Positions 48,639 to 59,099 of a DNA stretch of 64,000 nucleotides are shown one piece after another. Position numbers and translations under genes: made by a program. The DNA comes from Pleurodeles waltl. Taxonomy: Eukaryota; Chordata; Amphibia; Caudata; Salamandridae. The stretch is from NCBI RefSeq assembly GCF_031143425.1, contig NC_090448.1, positions 531,854,313 to 531,918,312 on the forward strand. The letters run 5' to 3'. The notes under the pieces are model-generated. The model was given only the letters and a program-made list of their open reading frames with translations, made no database searches and was not told the DNA's origin. Positions within the stretch are counted from its first letter, which is position 1. The number at the start of each line of letters is the position of its first letter.

Positions 48639-49485
48639 CTATGTGATTTTCCCCAAATTTCCTTGAACATTTTCTCCTTTTCCTTTTCTTTTCTTTTCTT
48701 CTTTTCTTTTCTTTGGTTTTACCAAATTTCTTCTGATTCTTTTATGGATTTTGCATGATAACCATAGTCCTAATAGACAAATTAGAACAATCAATACACC
48801 CCCTATTATTTTTGCAAGTACCCAATTCCAAATACTGCTAAACCAATTCCCTGCTTTGGTAATTCCTTTCCCAACCTTTTTCCACACTCCAGGTTCTTTC
48901 AGCTCTTTCAAATCTGCACTATCTCTTGTTAAGTTAGTAAGCATACCTCTAATCTTTTTACTATTATCCGGAATGAATGCACAACAATAGCGCTCATTAA
49001 GCATCTTACAGACTCCGCCACTATTTGCTAAAAGAATGTCTAAAGCAAGCCGATTTTGAAGAGTCATAAATCTCCACAGCAAGTTCAGTATCCATCAGGA
49101 GTATAGCCCCTGTGAAGTTTGTCAGCATGTTATCCACAATAGTAGACAACTTTTGAATCTTTATGGAGTTTAAGATAACCCCTACTGAAGGAATTATGGC
49201 TCCAAATATGTCATCTACAACAGCAGCCGCTGCCTCTCTCTTTTGTCTAGCATGATGTAATTCAGACATTTCAGGAAGTTGCTGTAAATCATCAATCTGG
49301 TAGATCTTTGGGAAAACTATTCCCAAATAACATGTCCCATACCATCCCTTAGGAAGACGGTAATAAGCATTAAGTCCACATATATAACAGATCCCAGGGA
49401 TCGCTGGATCCTGTCCATTTAACATGAATGTCCACTTACTCTGAAACAAAAACACATGCCTGCACTCACTCGATCCCACAAACAA
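48639..49485 (-). pseudogene. ERV Env, C-terminal SU and transmembrane subunit (frameshifted)
   Basis: Seen: a stretch with CYICGLNA, then a furin-type RQKR cleavage site (49237-49248), a small hydrophobic Ala/Val/Ile-rich fusion-peptide-like segment and a heptad-like region. A one-base shift near 49080 follows. In the second frame comes an LQNRLALDILLA segment like the retroviral immunosuppressive domain, a GGVCKMLNERYCC cysteine motif, a Trp-rich pre-membrane stretch, a hydrophobic helix (IIGGVLIVLICLLGLWL) and a Lys-rich tail. Known: this subunit anchors Env and drives fusion. The cysteine motif has seven residues between the first Cys and the Cys pair, where gammaretroviral Env has six. 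Defective. Confidence 0.85.
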
Positions 49486-49499
49486 AGTATCAAGCTCAG

Positions 49500-50399
49500 A
49501 CTTTGGCCTATATATGCAAAGCCTACCTACATGCAGTGCGTCTATAGCTAATTTCCCCTGTTCTTTATTGCGGTGTAAGCATAATCATTTGCAAACGTGC
49601 GTTTTTCTAATCACATTCCTAGCCTTTCTTTTAGTGCTTTGCATCTATCATCAGTGTGATCTAAGAAGCTTTTCTCTACAGGTGTTAGTAAGCAGGTTAG
49701 ATTATTTCGGTGCGCATAAGCTGTTCCAAATGTCAGTGTCGGCTCAAAGAAGCCCCTAACTAATTTTATGCTCTGTTCTTTAGCTAATTTGTTTAGAAAC
49801 TCAATTACGGGCACAAAAGAAAACACTACATCTATGCTAGAGTAGAAGTATTGCACATGTTCTTGATTATAAAATCTCGTTAATAGCTAAATACAGCTTA
49901 TCCCATAGGTTAGAGGCAGACTATGATAAGTAATCCCTTCTTGTACTGACAAAGGCATCTTTGTACACACATAGCAATTTCTCGCATCCATTGTGTCAAC
50001 ATACTCATTCAGCAAGCAATAGAAGACATTAGTATACAGTTCCCCCTTTGAGTTAGTTCCCTCATGCAAGTATTTAGTATCCTGCTCAAACTTTTCCCAA
50101 GGTGTTAGTGTAGCAGTTTCAGGATTTGAAGCATTGTTAGTCACTTTCTTATCCACCAATGGTATTCCCACAATCACACTTATAATTATTATTGCACACA
50201 TAATTCCCACACCAACAGCCAAACATACACGAGTCCTACCCTTACTATTATTATCCCTAGTGTAACTCATGACCTGTAAAGAATCAGAAGGCAAAATAAC
50301 ACGAATCAAACAATCAACTTGTGGATGAAATATAAAGCTCCCGTTTTTTTTTTCCTCAATGCAAAGTCCCTTTCTCAGCAAGTATTTACAGCATTTCAC
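49500..50399 (-). pseudogene. ERV Env, N-terminal surface part (broken)
   Basis: A frame opening upstream of 50270 contains MSYTRDNNSKGRTR followed by a hydrophobic segment (AVGVGIMCAIIIISVIVGI), a signal or anchor helix. A surface region with NCYVC follows, a CxxC motif as in gammaretroviral SU, where it takes part in the SU-TM disulfide. The frame is cut by an in-frame TAG (49887-49889), continues in the same phase to about 49611, then is scrambled by further lesions before the cleavage region. The true start is uncertain, because an upstream ATG (50399) also lies in frame. Confidence 0.75.
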
Positions 50400-50702
50400 T
50401 CACTCCAGGACCCTTTTTGTCAAATCAGGTTTTAGCAGCTTGTCATAATCGTTTTTTCAAAGTCAATTCAGGTTATCAGTGTCACATCCGGTAATTTATC
50501 AGTCTCTTTTCTCAGCTTTTTAGCTCTATTCAATTTCAATTTAAATTTTTAACACAGTCTCTTTCTGATGTTGAATTCAAGTGCCGTAGTATTGACCTGG
50601 AATTTCTCGATCAAAACAGAACGCCAAGAATTCTTGTTGCTATTCAGCTGATGTTGCATACGCCCATTCAGGACCTGCGTACCTTCTGTTTTCAACTCTT
50701 TT

Positions 50703-51695
50703 TCATTTCAGTTTGCGGTCACCCTGTAGCTCTCCTTCACTTTGATCTTCTTTCCTGGTTGTATCAACTTCTTCCTCTATTGTGTCATTAGGGATCACTT
50801 TCTCCCCTGCAGCTTGTGTCTCCGGCCAGTTATCTCCTTTAAGTGCTTTCTTTCTTCTTGGTCTTTCAGGACGTTGAACAGCAACCTCCTCTTGTGCTAT
50901 GGTGTTTTCTCTTGATGGACTTGCAAGCGGCTCAGGAGGAGTCAGAACACCTTGACCTCCCTCTGCCTCACTTCCTTCGCCTTCAGGGTCTGATATGTGC
51001 TCAGCTTCAAACCCGTATCCGTCTGCTTCTGGGGGAACCTCTCCTTGTCTCAGTTCCCCTGCTGCCTCAACTGAGATAGGCTCACTGTCACCTCTCTGGA
51101 ACTCGTTTACTGTTTGAGTGACTAAGCCGTCCTCAGCAGGCTCTCCTTCAGTCTCAGTTCCCCTTTGATTTCTCTCCGGCCCTGAGACTTCCTTCTCGCA
51201 GCTGGCCTTCCTTCTCGCAGCTGTTGTTTTGGACAATTCAAGTTTCTCATCAGTTGGACACGTCACCTTCTTTGTGTGACTGGCATGTATCCAATTCGGA
51301 AGACCTGCGCATTTCACAGCTGTGGTAGTTGTCAGTATTACTTGATATGGCCCCTTCCAACGTGGCTCCAAACACGACTTCCTTACGTGTTTTTTGACAA
51401 CAACCCAGTCACCGGCTTTCAGGTTGTGAGCTGGATCACTTATCGGTGGCAGTGTGGTAGCCTCCACCTGGTGAGAGAAAGAGCGGACCACGTCAGCCAG
51501 ACCCTTGCAGTAGTCCAACACCATATCATCTGTGATATTCACAAGAGCATTTGCAGGTACTGCGGGCAATCTCATAGCTCGACCCATAAGAATTTTGTGA
51601 GGAGATAGTCCTGTTTTCTTGTCAGGTGTGTTTCTTATTGACATCAGCACTAAGGGCAATGCATATGGCCATTTCAAATTGGTAGCTGCGCACAT
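50703..51695 (-). pseudogene. ERV integrase C-terminal domain with long acidic tail
   Basis: The first ~55 codons complete the catalytic core (SIRNTPDKKTGLSPHKILMG). About residues 93-145 form the class I integrase C-terminal domain (GDWVVVKKHVRK, EPRWKGPYQVILTT, WIHASHTKKV). A Glu/Gly/Pro-rich tail of about 180 residues without known domains follows. This tail is unusual for a retroviral integrase. The frame is offset from the core at 51622-52260 by an indel at a run of six A near 51696-51701 (sense strand). Confidence 0.85.
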
Positions 51696-52345
51696 TTTTT
51701 GCCATTCTCGACTTCAAGGTACCATTAATTTGTTCCACTAGTCCTGATGCTTCAGGGCGATAGCTACAGTGCAACTTCTGTTCAATGTTCAATGTGGCAC
51801 ACAAGAGCTTAATCACATCATTCTCGAAGTGTCTGCCCCTATCTGATTCTAAAGAGATCGGAAACCCAAAACGTGGTATTAGTTCCCTAAGCAGCAGCTT
51901 CGATACTGTGAGGCTGTCATTTCTACGTGTAGGGTAAGCTTCAATCCAGTGACTAAAAACACACACAATCACCAACACATATGTCAAGCCTCCACACACA
52001 GGCATCTCAATAAAGTCCATCTGCATCCTGCTAAATGCACCTCCAGCTCTCCCTATGTGGCTCAAATTCACCACGGTCCCTTTCCCCGCATTCATTTGTT
52101 GACAGATGATGCATCTGTGACAGATAACCTCTGCAGCTTGTCTGAATTTCAGATGGAACCAATCAATTTTGAACAACCTGATCATTGCATCTCTCCCAAC
52201 ATGTGCTTGGCCATGATAAAACCTCGCAAACTGTGACAAAAGACTGTTTGGCAAAACCATTTGATCTCATCTGAGACCCACAAGTCATCAGACCTCTGTA
52301 CGCATTGCATTCTCTGCCAGGAACGTTTCTCCTCTTTACTGGCAC
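51622..52345 (-). pseudogene. ERV integrase zinc-binding and catalytic core
   Basis: An H-x4-H ... C-x2-C zinc-binding region (HGQAHVGRDA, then CHRCIICQQ) precedes a DDE core with the first Asp in QMDFIEM, the second in ESDRGRHF and the Glu in SGLVEQINGTLK. All three catalytic residues remain. Known role: joining of viral DNA ends to the host chromosome. The frame is lost at an A-run near its end and continues in another frame as the C-terminal domain. Upstream, towards RNase H, several stops break the link. Confidence 0.85.
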
Positions 52346-52445
52346 GTCCCTGCAAAGATTTTAATTAATCTAAAGTTTCAACTACTCTTAATGCATACCC
52401 TGTGCATGTTTCATTCTCAGTTTCAGGTAACAATTCCCACTGATC

Positions 52446-53666
52446 TCAAAATGATATACAGTTCAATGCACAAAACCTTGCGGCTTGATCTGCATATCCA
52501 TTTCCCATTGACACAAAGTCTTGTGACTTAACATGGGCATTGCATTTCACCACTGCAATTTCAAGAGGTAACTGAATCGCGTGCAACAAATCCTTGATTT
52601 TCTTGCCATTTTTCACTGGAGAACCAGAAGAAGCCATGAAACCCCTCTGTGACTATAATTGACCAAAATCATGTACAATTCCAAATCCATATCTGCTGTC
52701 AGTAAAGATAGTGACATTCAGGTTTTCAGCTGCGTGGCATGTCCTGGTAAGAGCAATTAATTCGGCCACTTGAGCGGAGTATACTCTTTCGAGCCAGGAA
52801 GCTTCTAAGATACCAGTGATTGTACACACAGCATATCCAGCTCTCAGTACTCCTACTACGTCCCTCAGGCATGAACCATCAACAAACATAATGTAATCAT
52901 TTTCCTCTAATTGAGTATCTTTTATATCAGGTCTTGGTTTGGTGCACAGATCTTTTACTTCAAGACAATCATGTTCGACTTCCTCAGCATCATCAATGTC
53001 CACATTTTCAATAGGAAGCAAAGTTGCTGGGTTCAATACAGTACATCGTTTCAGGGAAACATTAGGTGACCCCAGTATAATCGTTTCATATTTAGTCAAA
53101 TGAGCATTCGTCATATGCTGAGTCTTTGTTCGGGTCAACAGGATTTTAACTGAATGAGGGACCATTACTGTTAAGGGATGTCCCATCACTATACCTTCAC
53201 ACTGAGTGAGGCTTTGACCAACTGCTGCAACTGCATGCAAACAACCTGGTAAGGCTGCTGCGACTGGGTCCAAAGTAGCTGAAACATTTGCTACTGGGCG
53301 GTTTGCACCTCCATGGACCTGTGTCAGGACAGACAAAGAACAAGCATCACGTTCACGACAAAATAGTACAAATGGCTTTGTGTAATCAGGCATACCTAAA
53401 GCTGGTGCCCTGCACATACTTTCCCTCAGTTCCATGAATGCCTTCATCTCTTTCTTGGACATGGTTATAGCAACCAGGCCATCCTGAACCTCTTTAACAG
53501 TCAATCTCACCAAAGGCTTAGAGATAATCGAGAAGTTGGGAATCCACTGATGACAGTGGCCCACCATTCCCAGAAACATCCTGACATCTCTCTTTGTTGT
53601 CGGGGGATTCATCTGCAGTATGGCTGTCACTCTTTCTTTAGAGATTCTTCTAGATTCCCTTTTCAA
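52446..53666 (-). pseudogene. ERV RT thumb/connection and RNase H
   Basis: The frame begins just after the RT fingers/palm segment, offset from it by an indel near 53655. It contains the FLGMVGHCHQWIPNFS motif typical of the RT thumb/connection, then RNase H with the first Asp in MFVDGSC, the Glu in AELIALTR and the Asp in TDSRY. A TAG at 52653-52655 interrupts it. In the same frame it continues to KCNAHVKSQD and GNGYADQAAR, the last RNase H block with its Asp, ending at 52446. Defective. Confidence 0.85.
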
Positions 53667-54573
53667 TCAGGTGACCCAAGTATTTCACTTCTTTCTGACA
53701 GTATTGCAGCTTCTTTGGGGACACTTTATGTCCATTCTTTCCTAAATGATTTAACAATGCAATTTTAACATACCTGCAGTCATCATTTGTCCTGGACGCA
53801 ATCAACAAATCATCAATGTACTGCACTAGAGTCGAACTGAAAGGTAACTCTAACAACTCCAAATCCTTCTTCAATATCTGCTTGAAGATGGAAGGTGATT
53901 CAGAAAACCCTTGAGGAATTCTGCACCAACTGTAGACCTTATACAGGAATTTGAAACTGAAAAGAAATTGGCTGTCCTCATGAAGAGGCACCGAAAAGAA
54001 TGCTTGTGACAGGTCCACAACTGTGAACCACTCTGCATCACATGGAACCTGGAACATAATCACTGCTGGATTCGGCACTATGGGGCAACATTTTACCACA
54101 ATCTCATTTATTTTCCTCAGGTCTTAAACAATTCGAACCTTCCCACAAGGCTTTTTCAAACCCATTATTGGTGAATTACACGGGCTGCTCAATACTTCTT
54201 TCAGAACCCCTTGCTTCACAAAGTCCACAATTATCTGCGTCCCCTGTATAAGGACATCTTGTGCCATGTGGTATTGCGGGACCTGGGGAAACACTGCATT
54301 TGTCTTTACCTCTACCTTGACCGGTTCTACTCCTTTTAGTAGCCCCACCTCCTTTCCTGTCAGGTCCCACACTTTCTCTGTCACTGTTCCCTGCAAGTCA
54401 GTTTGTAAGTCGTTCACTGTGAGCATTGGGAATAAGGTTATCAAAGGGTATTCCTCATTTGCCATTTCCGTCTCTAACTCAGAGATCGGAACATCGTCTC
54501 CTTCATCATCACTGTTTGCCTGCACCTCAATTCCTTCACTGGAACAAGTAATTGAGCACCTCGTCTTGCACAG
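53650..54573 (-). pseudogene. ERV reverse transcriptase, fingers and palm
   Basis: Seen: an N-terminal acidic linker (NSDDEGDDVPISELE), then the RT entry region QYHMAQD and SPCNSPIMGLKKP. A TAA at 54124-54126 interrupts it. In the same frame come VVDLSQAFFSVPLHEDSQ, SWCRIPQGFSESPSIF and the catalytic QYIDDLL (YIDD at 53809-53820). Known role: RNA- and DNA-templated DNA synthesis. The phase matches the protease and gag frame once the 157-bp MITE plus its 3-bp duplication is discounted. The frame is then lost to an indel near 53655. Confidence 0.88.
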
Positions 54574-54576
54574 TAA

Positions 54577-54733
54577 GGCCCATATTTACACTTTTTTTAA
54601 CGCTGCATTTGCGTCATTTTTTGATGCAAAAACTGCGCAAACTTGCAAAATACAATTGTATTTTGCAAATTTGCGCAGTTTTTGCGTCAAAAAACGGAGA
54701 AAATGTGGTGCTAAAAAAGTATAAATATGGGCC
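54577..54733. mobile_element. Palindromic MITE in the ERV protease end (GGCCCATATTTATA family)
   Basis: A 157-bp inverted repeat with ends GGCCCATATTTACA and TATAAATATGGGCC, flanked by TAA at 54574-54576 and 54734-54736. It splits the conserved LLGRDL motif at the C-terminus of the retroviral protease, so it entered after the provirus formed. The same family occurs at 36.3, 39.8 and 40.9 kb. Confidence 0.93.
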
Positions 54734-54736
54734 TAA

Positions 54737-55000
54737 GTCTCTTCCCAGTAGGGATACGGGACTTGAATCACAGACTACAAATTTATGTAACCCCTGGAAG
54801 TTACCAATCTCAACTTGGACCGGATCTGTAATCGGATTTGTCAGGAACTGATTTGCTACTCCTACCACCCTTATAGTACGCCCCGAAAGTGGCAATTTCG
54901 GAACCTCTGCACTTCTGACTGTAGAGCGTGCAGCCCCTGTATCGACTAGGAATTAAACCTTATGTCCCATCACCTTTCCCTCTACATAGGGACCCCTCTG
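54737..55000 (-). pseudogene. ERV aspartic protease
   Basis: The active-site motif FLVDTGAARS (Asp-Thr-Gly-Ala codons at 54932-54943) is followed by flap and core sequence to SSPVSLLGRDL, where the MITE sits. A TAA (54953-54955) lies directly before FLVDTGA. The preceding RGPYVEGKVMGHKV segment looks like the N-terminal strand of the protease, so the TAA falls inside the domain and is not at a normal gag end. Retroviral protease acts as a dimer to process Gag and Gag-Pol. Confidence 0.85.
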
Positions 55001-57310
55001 ATCTACTTCTAGGGATGCTGCAAGCCTGCACTCCTCACTGTCTGAACAATCATCCGACCATTCATCATTTATTCCATCCTCACCACGTAATGGGAACTGT
55101 TGTACTGTGTTATCTTGACTCATTGTTTGACCTGTGACCTGTTGAGGAAGCATCACCTGTTGCTGTCCCATTGGAGCTAAAGGTATCTGCATTTGCTGTC
55201 TAGGTACCATGGGAATCCGCTGTTGTACTTGTTGCACTTGTGCTGGTTGAACATGCAGCATTTGTATCTGCTGCATGGGCTGTAACCCCTGCATCTGAAC
55301 CATGTTATTCTGGAAGTTCTGATTTTGACCCCGCACTTTTGGACCCCTCACATTTTGAAATGTACCGACATCATTGCTTTGTTGAACAACACCATCCTGC
55401 ACCACCATTGGACATTCCCGCTTCCAGTGCCCCACGCCCCCGGACGCGTGACATGGCAACACCTTTTTCATCCCCTGCAAATCATTCTGAACCACAACAG
55501 TATTAATATCCGGACCCCTGTTCACAAAACCTACACGACCTCTTCCTCTTGGTTGCGTCTGAAACATTCCATTTCCCTGCAGTTGCTGCTGTACCATCTG
55601 CTGGATTCCATTTCCCTGCATCCCTGCTTGCGCTGCCTTAATCTGCATCACCATCACTTTCTCCTTCAACTTTCTCTGTTTCAATTCAATCTCGTCACTA
55701 CAGTATTTTGCATACTGCAACACCTCATCAATCGGCTTTGCTTGCCAACAGATCAAATGATTCTTAATCATCTGGCTAATCTCCGGTCTCAGCCGTTCAA
55801 CAAATCTGAACACAAGGTGATTCATGTCTTTCGGTTCTATGACCTCAGTGCCACTATAGTGTTTGAACGCCTTTAACAACCTCTCATAGTAAGCATGGAT
55901 CGACTCTTTGGCCTCCTGTGAGGTTTGATCAATTTTCTGCCAATCAGTAACCTTTGGCAACACTTTCTGCTTCAGAAACTCAATCACTTTATGATAATAC
56001 CTCATCACCTCTTGTGATGGTGCTCCAGTAACCTTATCCCTTGCCGGCTCCTCTGTCGGCCAGTCCACACCTCTCTTGCACTCAAGCCATAAGTCACGTG
56101 GAACTATAATCTCAAACAGGGTATTCAAGTCTTCCCAGAGACATTTCGCAAGCTTCACAAACCTGTCTGTCTGCTGATACCACTCTATCGGCTTTTCCCT
56201 CAACCTGGGATGATCATTTGTGAATGAGAAGATGTCACCTCTAGACCAGGGTACATGTACCAAAACTCCTCCAGCTGTTTCTCTCATTGGTAACATCTTT
56301 ATTGTTCCCGTGTCCGGTGCAGTTTTAACCTGCTTTGGTTCCGGACCATCACCTTTCTCTTTATCTCTCTTCTTTGCCCATCTGCCTTCCCACTTTTCTA
56401 ATGCTCCACAATTCTGAGCACTTTGCAGTATCTCTTTAAGATGTGCTTTAATTCCGGTAGATCTCATGTGTTCGAAGTCTTTAGGTTCAAAATCTAACCT
56501 GTAGCTTCTGTTTAAATGTTTGGTACTTTCTATGTCTATGCCGTATTTATCTGCTAGGTTCGCCAACCTCTGATGCACCTTGCTCACTTCTCTAGTTATC
56601 TTGGGGCATAGGTATCTCAGTTCTGCCTCAGTGTATGACTCTGATCTGTTCACCCCCATTGTCCCTTCTACTAGTTCTGTGGCTTCGACCCCCAGTCTCC
56701 CAAAATTCAGGTATTCGTCTCTTTCTGACTTCTCTGTAGTCACAGTAGTATTTTGCGAAGTGCTAAGCTTATCTAGCCACTCATTCAATTGTTGCGCTGT
56801 TAAGCCCTGCAACGAAACATTTCCAGACTGCATCATGGGTGTCTGTGTTGTATTTGTACTCATTATCTGTGGGGTTAGCGTACCTAACCCTGCTTGCCTC
56901 ATTGTCTCCAAAGGAACCCCAATCGGACTAAAATCTAGCAAGGATCTAGACCTTTCGACTGACTGTTCTCTCTGTGTTATTCCTTGTAAGTTTCCGGTTG
57001 GCCCTCCTCTTATCGCCTCCTGGGTCATTACTCCCTGATCACATACGCCAGGTTTACCTTGTGCATACAATGGTACTGGTGGACCAACAGTAATTGGCAA
57101 TATAGCAGCTGGTGACTGTCCAAGTCCCAAACCCTGTGGAGCATTAACTCCCACAGCTTGATTCATCATGGGTGCTGTAGTTACTGACTGCGGTCCTACA
57201 ACAGAAATGTAACTCAGAATCATCTGTTGCTGCGGCTGGGGCAGCAATTGTGGAGTTGGCTCAATCTGCACTAACTTCGATCTAGTGTATACTGGATCAG
57301 GCTGCACCAT
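54953..57310 (-). pseudogene. ERV Gag (capsid, nucleocapsid), long open part
   Basis: An open frame of 785 codons. Residues ~1-200 are Gln/Thr-rich matrix/p12-like sequence, and ~330-560 form a p30-type capsid (WYQQTDRFVKLAKCLWEDLN, then a major-homology-like SIHAYYERLLKAFKHYSG). A basic/coiled stretch follows, then a single zinc knuckle CHASGGVGHWKREC (55412-55453). In that knuckle the second expected Cys is Ser, so metal binding is probably lost. A long Gln/Met-rich region and an acidic DEWSDDCSDSEE patch lead without a stop into the protease. The frame upstream of 57310 is shifted. Confidence 0.88.
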
Positions 57311-57369
57311 CAGACTCGTAGTTGCCTCTAGTACTGGGACATCTGGATAAAGCCTCTGAATCGGTAGAG

Positions 57370-58014
57370 TTTGTAACTGTACTGCATGTCTGGCACAGTG
57401 GGTACACTAACACCATTTTGTATCAAAACTGTATCAATTGTCTGCACTGTATTTGTGATTCCCTTACTCTGTGCCGGACCTTCAGGATCCATACTAGTGT
57501 TCTGCGTATTGTCAGTTATGGCATATGGTGGCGGACGATCATGTCACAACTGATTAAGAAATTCTTCATCGTCTGAGTCATCCTCATCTACCCTGGACCT
57601 CTGAGTCTCCTTTGTTTTACTAGAACCTTTGTCTATCTTACAAGTGGCTTTCTTTCCCTTTGTCTCGTCTTCTTGAGTTATTGACGGAAACATCTTAAGT
57701 CCATCAACTATTCCCCTTCTCCACATCCTGGTCTCATTATCCCATCTAGCCTCAGTTAAAGTCTTTTCTGCTCTTTTCATTCTCCTTTCAAATTTCTGCT
57801 GTCTCTGTCAAATGGCCACTAAATCCCAGATTGCTAATGCCTCATACTGATCTGGCCTTGGAGGTGGTTTTTGCACACTTAACATCATCTGCAAATTCTC
57901 TAAAATTCTCGTATTAAACGTTCTGTACTCCGGAAACGTTAAACATCCCTCCTTCTCTGTCAGTTTGCACCACTGCTTTATCCAAAGACATGGCGAGACT
58001 CCCTTCTCCTCCAT
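57370..58014 (-). pseudogene. ERV Gag N-terminus (matrix region), interrupted
   Basis: A likely start at 58014 gives MEEKGVSPCLWIKQWCKLTE and a matrix-like helical region. An in-frame TGA lies at 57808-57810, the same frame continues through KRAEKTLTEARWDNE to DDSDDEEFLNQL, and a second TGA follows at 57544-57546. Beyond it the same frame holds RPPPYAI, a PPxY-type late-domain motif (about 57525), before an indel near 57380 moves the phase into the long gag frame. Both stops are TGA, a pattern often produced by CpG decay. No intact Gag can be made. Confidence 0.8.
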
Positions 58015-58019
58015 TACGA

Positions 58020-59078
58020 TATAAGCTGGAGTACCCTCAGGTGGTGTAGGCTCCCCTACATTTGCTGCAATAAATTATCTCCCTATAAGGCACACTTTAA
58101 AGCCTTGAAAAACTTCATTTTTGCATCTTTTATTTTGCTTAGAATCTAATCAGGAAATGACTTTAATTCCCAGAACACTCTTCACCCACTTTTCTCAACC
58201 AATTGCCTCTCACAGACGGCTGCCAATCCGTGTGCGACCCCTCTCGGCAACTGACCTATCCCAGCGCGGCTCAACAGACGTCACACTCATACACACTCTA
58301 CGGCTGACAAAGTCTTGCGGCTTGTCCTCCTCACACAAAACTAATGCAATATATTGCGAGCGCCTTTAACAACAAAACCCAAATTTGACGGTTTACTACA
58401 GGAAGGGTACACAATCGCTTCATAACTTTACAGAGATTTCACTTGAAGCCTCGGCCGCTACTCTCTCCTTCTCAGCTCCCGCACTCGCAAGCAGAATTCG
58501 ACCCGCAAATCCTACTCTCGACTTGTCAATGGTTCGTCCTAATGCACTTTAGAACTTGCCAAATCTCCATCGAAGGTTTCACTCACACACTTTGACTCAA
58601 ACTCGACTTGTCAACCACGCCCGATTGACCTATTAAACCGCACAAATTACAACATAAACCCAAGTGTCTCCTACACTTGTCAATATACTCCGGAGTCTTA
58701 GACCACGACAGGTCCGTACATCACCAACAACAACCACGTGGATTATTTTTTAGCACAAAGCGCCACACTCACATGAAGTTCGCCGACTTCCCTACTCTCA
58801 TACTGCGGAGTACGCCCACTCCTACTAAAACGACATTACCTGGCCTATAATTCACACAAACCTCACAAATCATCTGCAATATGCATAAGCTGAGCAAGCG
58901 CAAATTCTATACCACACATGCTAAAAACGCTGAGAACATACCCAACTCACTTAAGCAGGCTCTGAGATTCCGGGAAAGTCATGGGGAATTTAGAAACACA
59001 TCATACCTCTAATTTGCATTATCTTGAAAAACACATCTAAACAATAGTCTTTTGTCCTAGGGCCCCCAAAGGGCCAAA
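58020..59078 (-). other. ERV leader between primer-binding site and gag
   Basis: About 1.06 kb with no convincing frame in sense. This would be the 5' untranslated leader with packaging and splice-donor signals, none of which I can locate with confidence. An 82-codon plus-strand frame here is antisense and not recognised. Confidence 0.6.
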
Positions 59079-59095
59079 CCGTCGCTCTGCTACCA
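59079..59095 (-). promoter_or_regulatory. ERV primer-binding site, initiator tRNA-Met-like
   Basis: On the sense strand TGGTAGCAGAGCGACGG starts four bases after the CA end of the 5' LTR. Its first eleven bases equal the complement of the 3' end of eukaryotic initiator tRNA-Met (TGGTAGCAGAG), and the rest matches with one added base and one mismatch. Recognition is from memory of the tRNA end. Confidence 0.75.
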
Positions 59096-59099
59096 GAAC

